The translations under genes were made by a program, and so were the position numbers. The notes beneath the pieces were generated by a model. That model had not been told where the DNA came from. It made no database searches and saw only the letters and a list, made by a program, of their open reading frames with translations. A stretch of 64,000 bases of DNA from Candidatus Mycolicibacterium alkanivorans (GTDB taxonomy: Bacteria > Actinomycetota > Actinomycetes > Mycobacteriales > Mycobacteriaceae). Position 1 is the first letter of the stretch, and each line of letters opens with the position of its first letter. Shown piece by piece: positions 32,447-41,064 of the stretch. Location of the stretch: contig NZ_JAIVFL010000001.1 in the NCBI RefSeq assembly GCF_022760805.1, positions 3,162,001 through 3,226,000 of the forward strand, given 5' to 3'.

Positions 32447-34281
32447 GCGTAGAGCTTATCGAGGTTGTCGTGGAAGTTCTCCACGACAACCTTGCGCTTG
32501 AGCTTGAGGCTCGGCGTCAAATCGCCTGCCTCGACCGTCAATTCGCGGTCGATGATCGAGAAGCGCTTCACCTGCTCCCAGCGGTTGAGGTGCTTGTTCA
32601 GCGTGTCGATGTAGCCGCCGATCAGCTCCTTGGTCTTCTCGTCACGAGCGATCTCGGAGAATGACTTGCCCTCCAGGCCGTTGCGATCCGCCCACTCCCG
32701 GATCGCCTCGCCGTCGAGACTGACCAGTGCCACGCAGTAAGGCTCGCTCTCGCCGTAGACGATGATCTCGCTGGCGAACGGGCACAAGCCCTTGAAGGTG
32801 GCCGCAATTGCCGACGGGGCAACGTACTTGCCCTGCGAGGTCTTGAACATGTCCTTCTTGCGGTCGGTGATCCGCAGGAAGCCCTCGGCATCGAGCTCGC
32901 CGATGTCCCCGGTGTGGAACCAGCCGTCGGCGTCGATCGCCTCGGCGGTGGCCTCAGGCAGATCGTGGTAGCCGCTCATCACGCCCGGGCCCTTGAGCAG
33001 CACCTCGCCGTCGTCGGCGATCTTGACCTCGGTGTCGGGGAACGTCCAGCCGACCGTTCCGAACCGGTAGGCGTGCGGGCGGTTCAGCGACGACGCCGCC
33101 GACGTCTCGGTCAGGCCGTAGCCCTCGAGCACGACGACGCCCACCGCGTCGAACCACTGGGCGACGTCGCGGTCCAGCGCTGCCGAACCCGAGATGAAGA
33201 ACCGCAGCCGGCCACCGAAGCGTTGGCGGATCGTCGAGAACACCAACCGGTCGGCGAGTTTGTGCTGCACCGCCAATAGCGGCCCCACCCGGTGGCCGGC
33301 CTGCTTGGCCCGGGAAACCTGAAGGCCCACGTCGATCGCCCAATCAAACAGCCGCTTCTTGATGCCGCCCTCTTCGGCGATCATCTCGGTGATCCGGCCA
33401 TGCACCTTTTCGAAGATGCGCGGCACCGCGCCCACGATGGTGGGCCGGATGATGGCGAGGTTCTCCACGATCTTGTCGACCCGCCCGTCGATCACCGTCG
33501 GGAAGCCGATCACCAGCGGTAGCGCCAGCATCACCTTGCCGAACGAATGCGCCAGCGGCAGCCACAGGTAGTTCAAATCCTTGTCGGTCAGAACACCCAG
33601 CGAGTCCAGAGCCGCGGCAGTGTAGGTCCACGCCTGGTGAGTAAGCCTGACGCCCTTGGGTTTTCCGGTGGTACCCGAGGTGTAGATCAGCGTCGCGAGC
33701 TGCTCGGGCTGGATCGCGTCGACCCGTTCGGTCACCGCGGTGGGCTGGTCGGCCAGAAGCTGCTGGCCCAGCCGCTCGAGTTCCTCGAGGGTGATCACCC
33801 AGCCGCCGTCACCCGTGCCGTCGATGATCACCACCTTCTCGACGGTGGGCAGCTCCGCGCGGTGCTGCACCAGCTTGTCCACCTGGGTCTGGTCCTCCGC
33901 GACGACCACCCGGCTGCCCGAGTTGGCCACGATGAAGGCCACGTCCTCGGCGTTGGTGGTCGGGTACACCGTGGTGGTGGCCGCACCGGCGGACAGGACG
34001 CCGAAGTCGACGACAACCCACTCGTAGCGGGTCGCCGAGGCCAGTGCCACCCGGTCCTCGGGATTGATGCCGAGCGACACCAGCCCCGCGGCGATCAGTT
34101 CGGCGCGATCACCGACCTGTTGCCAGGTGACGCTGGTCCACCCGCCATTGTCGGGATAACGGAACGCTTCGGCGTTAGGCGTGGCCGCGACACGATCAAA
34201 GAACATCCGCGGCACCGACGGCGCCCGGTCCTCGATCTTGCTGATGTCGAGTTGTTCTTGGGATTTGTGCAGGCCTGCCAT
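32443..34281 (-). CDS. fadD15: Long-chain fatty acid-CoA ligase (FadD15-like)
   Basis: The 612-residue ANL enzyme is of the large bacterial FadD15/ACSL-type class that forms long-chain acyl-CoA. Motifs: LATLIYTSGTTGKPKGVRLT, the YLWLPLAHSFGK stretch, the linker-region GYGLTETSAASSLNRP, GWFHTGDIGELDAEGFLRIT, DRKKDMFKTSQGKYVAP and the C-terminal Lys in LKLKRKVVVENF. No signal peptide; membrane association is probably peripheral. The start MAGLHKSQEQLDISKI has little leader sequence, and TTCATAAACT upstream could serve as a -10 for a near-leaderless transcript. The symbol follows strong resemblance to Rv2187 from memory. Confidence 0.93.
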   Translation of the reverse strand: MAGLHKSQEQLDISKIEDRAPSVPRMFFDRVAATPNAEAFRYPDNGGWTSVTWQQVGDRAELIAAGLVSLGINPEDRVALASATRYEWVVVDFGVLSAGAATTTVYPTTNAEDVAFIVANSGSRVVVAEDQTQVDKLVQHRAELPTVEKVVIIDGTGDGGWVITLEELERLGQQLLADQPTAVTERVDAIQPEQLATLIYTSGTTGKPKGVRLTHQAWTYTAAALDSLGVLTDKDLNYLWLPLAHSFGKVMLALPLVIGFPTVIDGRVDKIVENLAIIRPTIVGAVPRIFEKVHGRITEMIAEEGGIKKRLFDWAIDVGLQVSRAKQAGHRVGPLLAVQHKLADRLVFSTIRQRFGGRLRFFISGSAALDRDVAQWFDAVGVVVLEGYGLTETSAASSLNRPHAYRFGTVGWTFPDTEVKIADDGEVLLKGPGVMSGYHDLPEATAEAIDADGWFHTGDIGELDAEGFLRITDRKKDMFKTSQGKYVAPSAIAATFKGLCPFASEIIVYGESEPYCVALVSLDGEAIREWADRNGLEGKSFSEIARDEKTKELIGGYIDTLNKHLNRWEQVKRFSIIDRELTVEAGDLTPSLKLKRKVVVENFHDNLDKLYA

Positions 34282-34432
34282 GGCGCGAGTTTATGAACCC
34301 GCGACCCCGGCGGTGGCGGAATGGGCAAGCCGGGGGGATGCGATTGGTCGGACGCTCGTCGGCATTGATCTCCCCGTCTGTCGGTATCACCGCGGGGTGT
34401 ACCCCGGCGCCCGGGGGATCACACGCGGCGTG

Positions 34433-34699
34433 TCAGATCTGCGGGATCTGAGGGATCTGCGGCGTCTGCGGCAGCGTCGGCGGTGGCACGCCGGGCGGGG
34501 CAACGCACAGGCCGCTCTGGCCGTCGTACAACAGGCCCGAGGGGCACTCGTGCACGCACTGCCAGCGGTCCTGGTCGTCAGGGCCCTGGCCGACGGGGCA
34601 GCTGTCCTGCGCTCGCAGCTGCGGCGCGGGCCCGGCGCCCGCGATCAGAGCAGCAGCGGCCGCGACGGCCGTCACCAGCCGGATGCTCATCGAATTCAC
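34433..34699 (-). CDS. Small secreted Cys/Pro-rich protein
   Basis: The 88-residue product has a signal peptide (MSIRLVTAVAAAAALIAGAG) cleaved near RAQ-DSC. A compact domain with four Cys (SCPVGQGP, CVHECPSGL, CVAPPG) follows, and then the Pro-rich tail ends PQTPQIPQIPQI. A GAGGGGG site fits the GTG at 34699; the ATG at 34690 is an alternative. The repeated PQI ending is unusual. No known family recognised; small secreted proteins of this design are frequent in mycobacteria. Confidence 0.72.
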   Translation of the reverse strand: MNSMSIRLVTAVAAAAALIAGAGPAPQLRAQDSCPVGQGPDDQDRWQCVHECPSGLLYDGQSGLCVAPPGVPPPTLPQTPQIPQIPQI

Positions 34700-34823
34700 T
34701 GCTGCCCCCTCAGCCCAGCAGAGCCTATCGCCGCGAGCCGGGACGGCCAGGTAATGAGCCTTGGCGCGTCGATCGTCAACTCCCGTTGACGAACACTGGT
34801 GCGTCAACACCTGGGCGTGGCGC

Positions 34824-35132
34824 ATGAAGCATCCCTCCCGCATCGCCCACCCCGTCCGCCTCGACGCGGCACTGGCCGCCGAGCACCTCGGCGACGTCGC
34901 CGACCACCTGATCGGTCACTTCGTCGACCAAGCCCGCCGTTCCGGCGCGTCCTGGAGCGACATCGGAAAGCGCATGGGCGTCACCAAGCAGGCGGCCCAG
35001 AAGCGGTTCGTGCCAAAGATCTCGAATCTCAGAGCCGACGACGCCTACCTGCCCCGCAGCACCGATCCTGACTGCGCGGCGCTGGTCAGCGCGAGCAGGC
35101 GGGAGGTGGCCCGCAGATACTTCTTGCGGTAG
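34824..35132 (+). CDS. Truncated ClpC2-like helix-turn-helix protein
   Basis: Starting at ATG 34824, the first 55 residues (RLDAALAAEHLGDVADHLIG, then ARRSGASWSDIGKRMGVTKQ, AAQKRFVPK) match the N-terminal helix-turn-helix module of actinobacterial ClpC2-like proteins. There a Clp N-domain repeat normally follows. Here the frame instead runs through RADDAYLPRSTDPDC, which is simply the antisense of the zapE 3' end, and stops at 35132. The Clp N domain is missing. Either a relic that lost its second half where it meets zapE, or a shortened regulator still making a DNA-binding domain. The last 88 bp overlap zapE on the other strand. Confidence 0.65.
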   Translation: MKHPSRIAHPVRLDAALAAEHLGDVADHLIGHFVDQARRSGASWSDIGKRMGVTKQAAQKRFVPKISNLRADDAYLPRSTDPDCAALVSASRREVARRYFLR

Positions 35133-36121
35133 CCGCCGGCCAGCATCTCCTCGGAGAAGATGGTGTCGAGTTCGGCGCCCGAGGCCACCACCGGAATGCC
35201 GGCGTCGTAGAGACGATCGGTCAGTGAGACCAGCCGCAGCGCGACGTTCTGGTCGTCGATGCGGTGAACGCCGGTGATGAACACCGCCGACACACTCTCG
35301 ATCAGGGTCAGGTACCGCGAGGGATGCATCGTCGCCAGGTGTGCGCACAGCTCACCGAAGTCGTCCAGGGTGGCTCCGGCGGTGGCTCCGGCGCGCTCGG
35401 CGACCTCGTCGTCGGACGGCGGGACCGGTGCCGGCGGCAGACCGCGGTGCCGATAGTCCGGACCCTCGACCCGGGCGGTGGTGAAAATGCTTGCCAGCGT
35501 GTTGATTTCACGCAGGAAGTCCTGTGCGGCGAAGCGGCCCTCGCCGAGCTGCTCGGGCAGCGTGTTCGAGGTCGCGGCGATGGAGACCCCGCGCTCGACC
35601 AACTGGGAGATCAACCGCGAGATCAGGGTGGTGTTGCCGGGGTCGTCGAGTTCGAATTCGTCGATGCAGACCACCACGTAGTCGGCCAGCAGCTCGATGC
35701 ACTCGGTGAAGCCGAACACCCCGGCCAGCTGGGTCAGCTCACCGAAAGTCGCGAAGGCCCTGGGATGTTCAGGTGAGTCCGGCAGTTGCCGGTAGGCCGA
35801 CGCCAGCAGGTGGGTCTTGCCCACGCCGAACCCGCCGTCGAGGTAGAGCCCGACACCGGGCAGTGTTTCGCGCCGGCCGAACAGCTTCCTGCGGCCCGCG
35901 CGCCGGCGCAGCGCCTCCTCGCATAACTGCCGGCACGCCGCGACCGCGGCGGCCTGCGTGGGCTCCGCCGGATCCGGCCGGTAGGTGTCGAAGCTGACAT
36001 CGGCGAACGTGGGCGGCGGAACCAGCTGGGCGATGAGCCGTTCCGGCGACACCGTGGGATGCCGGTCGACGAGACGGTCACGCTTGGGACGCAAGTTGCG
36101 TTCAGTCGCGCGGCGGTCCAT
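35045..36121 (-). CDS. zapE: AFG1/ZapE-family ATPase
   Basis: The 358-residue AAA-type ATPase has Walker A DGGFGVGKTHLLASAY, Walker B YVVVCIDEFELDD, the sensor region VSIAATSNTLPEQL and the conserved DFLREINTLASIF. Family members act at the division septum in proteobacteria (ZapE) or in mitochondrial protein quality control (AFG1/LACE1); the actinobacterial role is not defined. The gene is divergent from the RibD-like reductase (34 bp between starts), so the two share a compact promoter region, as I recall for Rv2670c/Rv2671. Confidence 0.92.
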   Translation of the reverse strand: MDRRATERNLRPKRDRLVDRHPTVSPERLIAQLVPPPTFADVSFDTYRPDPAEPTQAAAVAACRQLCEEALRRRAGRRKLFGRRETLPGVGLYLDGGFGVGKTHLLASAYRQLPDSPEHPRAFATFGELTQLAGVFGFTECIELLADYVVVCIDEFELDDPGNTTLISRLISQLVERGVSIAATSNTLPEQLGEGRFAAQDFLREINTLASIFTTARVEGPDYRHRGLPPAPVPPSDDEVAERAGATAGATLDDFGELCAHLATMHPSRYLTLIESVSAVFITGVHRIDDQNVALRLVSLTDRLYDAGIPVVASGAELDTIFSEEMLAGGYRKKYLRATSRLLALTSAAQSGSVLRGR

Positions 36122-36155
36122 CCGGGAACTGTAACGACGTGCTGCAATCGTCCGT

Positions 36156-36938
36156 ATGGCCAGCCCAAGTCACGGCGACCCGGATGGGACGCATTTCACA
36201 CTGCTGGGCCACAGCCGCCCAGTCGATGACGACGGCCTCTACACGCTCTACGCCTATCCGCCCGACGCGCCGCGCTGGGTGCGCGCCAACGCCATCATCT
36301 CTCTGGACGGCGGCGCGACCACCGACGGGACCTCCGGCGGGCTCGGTGGCCTCGGCGACCGCCGCCTGTTCCGGATCCTTCGTGAGCTGGCCGACGTGAT
36401 CGTCGTCGGCGCGGGCACCGCGCGCGCCGAGAACTACTCCGGCGCGCAGATGACCGTCGCCCAGCGCCGCAACCGCCAGCGCCGCGGCCAGAGCGAGATT
36501 CCACCCATCGCCCTGGTGACCCGCTCCGGGCGGCTCGACCGCGACCTTGCGGTGCTGACCCGCACCGAGGTGCCGCCGCTGGTGCTGACCTGCGCCGACG
36601 CCGCGGCGCAGGCGCGCACCCAGCTGGGTGCGGCGGCCGAGGTGCTGGACTGCTCCGCCGAGGACTCCGCACACGTCGACCCCGCCACGGCGGTGGCGGC
36701 GCTGGCCGAGCGCGGACTGCCCCGCATGCTCTGCGAGGGCGGCCCGAGCCTGATGGGCACCTTCCTGGCGGCGGGCCTGCTCGACGAGATGTGCCTGACC
36801 ACGGCACCGGTGCTGGTCGGCGGGTCGGCGCCGCGGATCACCGCCGGAGGCGGCCAGGTGCTGTCCCGGATGCAGCGCGGGCACCTGATCTCCGACGACG
36901 AGGGCTACCTCTACGGCCGCTACACGTGCGTGAGCTGA
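36156..36938 (+). CDS. RibD C-terminal-type pyrimidine reductase
   Basis: The 260-residue protein is a stand-alone RibD_C (dihydrofolate-reductase-like) domain. Motifs: VRANAIISLDGGATTDG, ADVIVVGAGTARAENYSG with the NADPH-binding Gly stretch, and LPRMLCEGGPSLMGTFLAAG. Such enzymes reduce the ribosyl side chain of the riboflavin precursor; the M. tuberculosis counterpart (Rv2671) has been reported to substitute for dihydrofolate reductase, which is why it is often called RibD. No deaminase domain is attached. A paralogue lies at 43414-44163. Divergent from zapE. Confidence 0.92.
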   Translation: MASPSHGDPDGTHFTLLGHSRPVDDDGLYTLYAYPPDAPRWVRANAIISLDGGATTDGTSGGLGGLGDRRLFRILRELADVIVVGAGTARAENYSGAQMTVAQRRNRQRRGQSEIPPIALVTRSGRLDRDLAVLTRTEVPPLVLTCADAAAQARTQLGAAAEVLDCSAEDSAHVDPATAVAALAERGLPRMLCEGGPSLMGTFLAAGLLDEMCLTTAPVLVGGSAPRITAGGGQVLSRMQRGHLISDDEGYLYGRYTCVS

Positions 36939-36975
36939 ACGGGCCGGCGTGCAACGTGTCGCTACTGTGGTGGGC

Positions 36976-38544
36976 ATGCGCGATCGCCGGGTGTTGTCCG
37001 CGGTCAGCGTCGCAACCGCGGCGCTGACCGCCTCGCTGACCGGGTGTGCCCCGTGGCTGGCGGCAAACCCCCACTTCGCCAGCGATTCGGCGCACAACCC
37101 CGGCGGCGCCCCGGCTACCGCCAAGCCGGCCGGCGGCGCGCCGGACATCGCCGTCCCCAAGAACGACCTGGCGTGGAAGGACTGCACGTCGAAGGTGTTC
37201 GGCAACGCCGGCGCGCCCGCCGCGCCCGGAGTCATCCTGGAGTGCGCCAACTACGACGCCGACCTCGACCCGATCGCCGGTGCCACCGGCACGATCAGCA
37301 TCGGCGTGGTGCGGGCCCGCTCGGTGCAGACCCCGCCCGACGCCGGGCCGCTGGTGTTCACCACCGGCACCGACGTCCCGTCCTCGCTGCAACTGCCGGT
37401 GTGGCTGTCGCGGTCGGGAGCCGACGTGCTCAAGAGCCACCCGATCGTCTCGGTGGACCGCCGCGGCATCGGGATGTCGAGCCCGGTGGACTGCCGCGAC
37501 GCCTTCGACCGCCAGGAGATGCGCGACCAGGCCCAGTTCGAGTCCGGGGACGACCCGGTGGCCAACCTCGGCGCGATCACCATGACCGCGACCACGGGGT
37601 GCACCGACACGATCGCCCCCGGCGACTCGGCCTACGACAACGCCCGCGCCGCCGAGGACATCGAGCGGCTGCGCAGCACCTGGGATGTGCCGGCGCTCGC
37701 CCTGGTCGGCGTGGGCAACGGCGCCCAGATCGCCCTGGCGTATGCCGGCTCGCACCCGGACAAGGTGGCCCGGCTGGTGCTCGACTCCCCCGTCCCGCCC
37801 GGTGTCAGCGCCGAAGCGGCGGCCGAAGAACAGGTCAAGGGCCAGCAGGTCGCGCTCGACGCGTTCGCTGCGCAGTGCGTCGCGGTCAACTGCGCCCTCG
37901 GCCCCGATCCCAAGGGGGCCGTCGACTCGCTGCTCGCGGCGGCACGGGCCGGCAATGGACCCGGTGGCCTCTCGCTGGCGGTGCTGGCCAACGCCATCGT
38001 CACCGCGCTGGGCTACCCCAGCGGCGACCGGATCGGCAGCACGGTCAGCCTGGCCAACGTCCTGGCCGCGGCCCGCAACGGCGACACGAACCCGCTGAAC
38101 AACCTGATCAACCGGGCCGAGGCGATGCGCGACAGCGACGGCCAGTTCGTCAACTCCTGCAGCGACGCCCTGAACCGCCCGACGCCCGACCGGGTGCGCG
38201 AACTGGTGGTCGCCTGGGGCAAGCTCTACCCGCAGTTCGGCACGGTCGGGGCGCTGAACCTGGTGAAGTGCCTGAACTGGCCCAGCGGCGCGGCACCCAA
38301 GGATCCGAAGAACCTGAAGGTCAACGTGTTGTTGATGGGCGTGCAGAGCGACCCGATCGCCGGCGGCCAGGGCGTGCCCGCGTCGGCGGCCACCGTCATC
38401 AACGCCGGAGCGGCCAGCAAGCGGGTGATGTGGCACGGCATCGGACACGGCGCCAGCATCTATTCGGCGTGCACGCTGCCGCCGATGATCAGCTACCTCG
38501 ACAGCGGCAAGATGCCGCCCACCGACACCTACTGCCCCGCCTGA
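36976..38544 (+). CDS. Lipoprotein of the TAP-like alpha/beta hydrolase family, nucleophile replaced
   Basis: The 522-residue protein has a lipoprotein signal with lipobox LTGC (Cys24) and an alpha/beta-hydrolase fold of the secreted tripeptidyl-aminopeptidase type: VSVDRRGIGMSSPVDCRDAF and GSHPDKVARLVLDSPVPPGV. The Asp and His relay regions are NVLLMGVQSDPIAGG and WHGIGHGASIY. The nucleophile elbow that should read G-x-S-x-G is G245-V-G-N-G249, so the Ser position is Gly247. Either it is a non-catalytic relative or it uses another residue. It precedes aftC by 20 bp on the same strand, an order I recall as Rv2672-Rv2673. Start at ATG 36976. Confidence 0.88.
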   Translation: MRDRRVLSAVSVATAALTASLTGCAPWLAANPHFASDSAHNPGGAPATAKPAGGAPDIAVPKNDLAWKDCTSKVFGNAGAPAAPGVILECANYDADLDPIAGATGTISIGVVRARSVQTPPDAGPLVFTTGTDVPSSLQLPVWLSRSGADVLKSHPIVSVDRRGIGMSSPVDCRDAFDRQEMRDQAQFESGDDPVANLGAITMTATTGCTDTIAPGDSAYDNARAAEDIERLRSTWDVPALALVGVGNGAQIALAYAGSHPDKVARLVLDSPVPPGVSAEAAAEEQVKGQQVALDAFAAQCVAVNCALGPDPKGAVDSLLAAARAGNGPGGLSLAVLANAIVTALGYPSGDRIGSTVSLANVLAAARNGDTNPLNNLINRAEAMRDSDGQFVNSCSDALNRPTPDRVRELVVAWGKLYPQFGTVGALNLVKCLNWPSGAAPKDPKNLKVNVLLMGVQSDPIAGGQGVPASAATVINAGAASKRVMWHGIGHGASIYSACTLPPMISYLDSGKMPPTDTYCPA

Positions 38545-38564
38545 TCCGCTGACGTATCCGGCCG

Positions 38565-39860
38565 GTGTACGGTGCGGTCGTGGCGGTAGCGGAATATGTT
38601 CTGAAGGCGTTTCGTCCCCGAACCGGACCGGCCAGCGCGGCGACGGTTTTACGCTCGGCCCTGTGGCCTTTCGCGATCATGTCGATCATCCATCGCAGCT
38701 ACGTGCTGTCCTCCAACGGCTCCATCACCGACGACTTCGGCCCGGTGTTCCGCGCGGTGTCGAACTTCCGTCGCGGCGTGGACATCTACAACGAACACTT
38801 CGACCACGTCGACCCGCACTACCTCTACCCGCCGGGCGGCACGCTGCTGATGGCCCCGTTCGGGTACGTGCCGGTGTTCGCCTCGCACAACTGGTTCGTG
38901 TTCTTCAACACGGTGGCGATGATCGTCGCCGCCTGTCTGTTGGTCCGGCTGTTCAAGTTCTCACTGACCTCGGTGGCCCTGCCTGCCCTGCTGCTGGCGA
39001 TGTTCTGCACCGAGTCGGTGACCAACACGCTGGTGTTCACCAACATCAACGGCTGCATCCTGCTCGCCGAGGTCCTGTTCTTCCGGTGGCTGCTCGACGG
39101 GCGGGTGTCCCACCAGTGGTGGGCCGGTGCGGCGATCGGGCTGTCCCTGGTGGTCAAACCCGTGCTCGCGGTGTTGCTGCTGCTGCCGCTGCTCAACCGG
39201 CAGTGGCGCGCCCTGGTGACGGCGTTCCTGGTGCCCTTGGCATTCAATGTCGCGGCGTGGCCGCTGGTGGCCGACCCGATGGACTTCGTGCGGCGCACGC
39301 TGCCCTACATCTTCTCCACCCGCGACTACTTCAACAGCTCGGTGCTGGGCAACGGCGTCTACTACGGCCTGCCGATGTGGCTGATCCTGGCGCTGCGGGT
39401 GCTGTTCCTGGCGCTCGCGGTGGCCAGCCTGTGGCTGCTGTACCGCTACTACTACCAGCGCGACCCGCTGTTCTGGATGCTGACATCCTCAGGCGTGCTG
39501 CTGATCTCGTCGTGGCTGGTGCTCTCGCTGGCGCAGGGCTACTACTCGATGATGCTCTTCCCGTTCCTGATGACGGTGGTGCTGCCCAACTCGGTGATCC
39601 GCAACTGGCCGGCGTGGCTGGCCACCTACGGCTTCCTGACGATGGACCGCTGGCTGATGTGGCGCTGGCCGACCACCGGGCGGTTCCTGGAGTACATGAA
39701 GATCACCTACGGCTGGTCGCTGATGCTGGTCGTGGTCTTCACGGTGCTGTACTTCCGCTATTCCGACGCCAAGGCCGGGGGCCGGCTCGACGACGGCATC
39801 GATCCGGCGTGGATGGGCGAACTCGAACTCATGCCCCCGCGCGGTAGCGTGGAGGCATGA
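38565..39860 (+). CDS. aftC: Arabinofuranosyltransferase AftC
   Basis: AftC is a GT-C membrane glycosyltransferase that uses decaprenyl-phosphoryl-arabinose to add alpha-1,3 branches to the arabinan of arabinogalactan and LAM, on the outer side of the plasma membrane. The 431-residue protein has about ten hydrophobic helices and the GT87-type periplasmic loop NGSITDDFGPVFRAVSNFRR with acidic catalytic candidates. HYLYPPGGTLLMAPFGYVPV is also typical. The GTG at 38565 is used here; a GTG at 38580 is equally plausible. The stop overlaps the msrB start as ATGA, so the two are coupled. Confidence 0.94.
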   Translation: MYGAVVAVAEYVLKAFRPRTGPASAATVLRSALWPFAIMSIIHRSYVLSSNGSITDDFGPVFRAVSNFRRGVDIYNEHFDHVDPHYLYPPGGTLLMAPFGYVPVFASHNWFVFFNTVAMIVAACLLVRLFKFSLTSVALPALLLAMFCTESVTNTLVFTNINGCILLAEVLFFRWLLDGRVSHQWWAGAAIGLSLVVKPVLAVLLLLPLLNRQWRALVTAFLVPLAFNVAAWPLVADPMDFVRRTLPYIFSTRDYFNSSVLGNGVYYGLPMWLILALRVLFLALAVASLWLLYRYYYQRDPLFWMLTSSGVLLISSWLVLSLAQGYYSMMLFPFLMTVVLPNSVIRNWPAWLATYGFLTMDRWLMWRWPTTGRFLEYMKITYGWSLMLVVVFTVLYFRYSDAKAGGRLDDGIDPAWMGELELMPPRGSVEA

Positions 39861-40273
39861 GTTCGATTCCCGCCCCGAAGCTGGAACTCACCGACGACGA
39901 GTGGCGAAAGCGGCTCTCGCCGCAGGAGTACCACGTACTGCGCCAGGCCGGCACCGAACGTCCGTTCACCGGCGAGTACACCGACACCAAGGCCGAGGGC
40001 GTCTACCAGTGCCGGGCCTGCGGCGCCGAATTGTTCCGCAGCACAGAGAAATTCGAGTCGCACTGCGGCTGGCCGTCATTCTTCGACCCGTCTCACTCCG
40101 ATGCGGTGATCCTGCGCCCCGACGACTCCGTGGGCATGCGCCGGGTCGAGGTGCTGTGCGCCAACTGCCACAGTCACCTGGGCCACGTGTTCAGCGGTGA
40201 GGGCTACCCCACCCCGACCGATCAGCGCTACTGCATCAACTCGATTTCCCTGAAACTGGTACCGGACGCCTGA
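39857..40273 (+). CDS. msrB: Peptide methionine-(R)-S-oxide reductase
   Basis: MsrB reduces the R epimer of methionine sulfoxide in proteins. The 138-residue cytoplasmic enzyme has two CxxC zinc sites (CRACGAELF and CANCHSHLGHVF), the CGWPSFF motif and the catalytic Cys in RYCINSISLKL. It is translationally coupled to aftC. Its last 38 bp overlap the end of a decayed EAL gene on the opposite strand. Confidence 0.97.
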   Translation: MSSIPAPKLELTDDEWRKRLSPQEYHVLRQAGTERPFTGEYTDTKAEGVYQCRACGAELFRSTEKFESHCGWPSFFDPSHSDAVILRPDDSVGMRRVEVLCANCHSHLGHVFSGEGYPTPTDQRYCINSISLKLVPDA

Positions 40274-40615
40274 GCAGCTCGAGCAGCTGCTCGGAGTTGA
40301 CCGGTGGGCTGAAGTACAAGCCCTGCCCCACGTCGCATCCGTACTCGCGCACCCGTGTGGCAGTCTCGGCGTCCTCGATGCCCTCGACGACGGTGGTCAG
40401 GCCCAGCGCATGGCACAGGCCCACCACGGCGCGCACCACGGCGTCGGCCCGCTTGTCGACCGGGATGGGCTCGATGAAGGTGTGCGGTCCAGTTTCACCT
40501 CGTCGATCGGCGGGTCATGCAGGTAGGACAACGCCGAATAGCCGCTGCCGAAGTCGTCGATGGCGACGCGAATGCCGGTCCGCCGCGAGTCCTGCAGGAC
40601 CGTGCTGGGGGGCCA
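40236..40615 (-). pseudogene. EAL-domain c-di-GMP phosphodiesterase, C-terminal relic
   Basis: The second half of an EAL domain can be read: [20 protein letters not shown], then DEVKLDR; after a two-base insertion near 40487 it continues [40 protein letters not shown] and DVGQGLYFSPPV. The EAL motif itself and all N-terminal sensor or GGDEF parts are missing. The catalytic Asp pair and the VVEGIE Glu are still recognisable. It is a dead remnant whose 3' end overlaps msrB. Confidence 0.85.
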
Positions 40616-40681
40616 GCGGGGACGACGACCTCGACGCCGAGGAATCGGGCGCCGAGGCGCGCAGCGAACGTAGCTGAGCGC

Positions 40682-41050
40682 TCAGTCCTTGTCCCACGGC
40701 GGACTGTCGCCCATCTTCGCGTAGTACTTGGCGAGGTGGCTTTTCACCCGATCGATGTCGTCATCCGGCAGGTCGACACCACCGCGGGAGCCCTGCATGA
40801 CGGCGCCGGCGGCCATGACCCCTCGGGGAACGGCGCGCAACTGTCCGTCGATGACATCGGCGATCAGCAGCTTGTAGCTGGTGAAGTTGTCCTTCTTGGC
40901 GCTGTCGTACCAGACGTGCGCATCCCGGTATTTCTGGTTCGGTTCCTCGGTGGCGTCGGCCCACCGGCGCACCCGTTTCTCCGCGGCGGCGCCGTCCCAC
41001 TCTCTGTCGCGGTCGGCCAGCGGCAGATCCTGAAAAGCTGTCACCGACAT
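40682..41050 (-). CDS. Conserved hypothetical protein with a phage-protein-like motif
   Basis: The 122-residue acidic protein contains NFTSYKLLIADVIDGQLRAV and PRGVMAAGAVMQGSRGGVDL, then SHLAKYYAKMGDSPPW. That motif is shared with C-terminal regions of some phage capsid-protease-type proteins and free-standing bacterial proteins; I know of no assigned activity. No signal peptide or membrane helix. It is 14 bp downstream of the DUF7218 gene on the same strand, so the pair is likely co-transcribed. The ATG at 41050 has a GAGGAGTTCCC element in front. Confidence 0.7.
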   Translation of the reverse strand: MSVTAFQDLPLADRDREWDGAAAEKRVRRWADATEEPNQKYRDAHVWYDSAKKDNFTSYKLLIADVIDGQLRAVPRGVMAAGAVMQGSRGGVDLPDDDIDRVKSHLAKYYAKMGDSPPWDKD

Positions 41051-41064
41051 GGGAACTCCTCGCG

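Noticed and set aside
36838-38448. 536-codon minus-strand open frame across the TAP-like lipoprotein gene
   Set aside because: Shadow frame; the plus-strand gene has a lipobox and hydrolase motifs.
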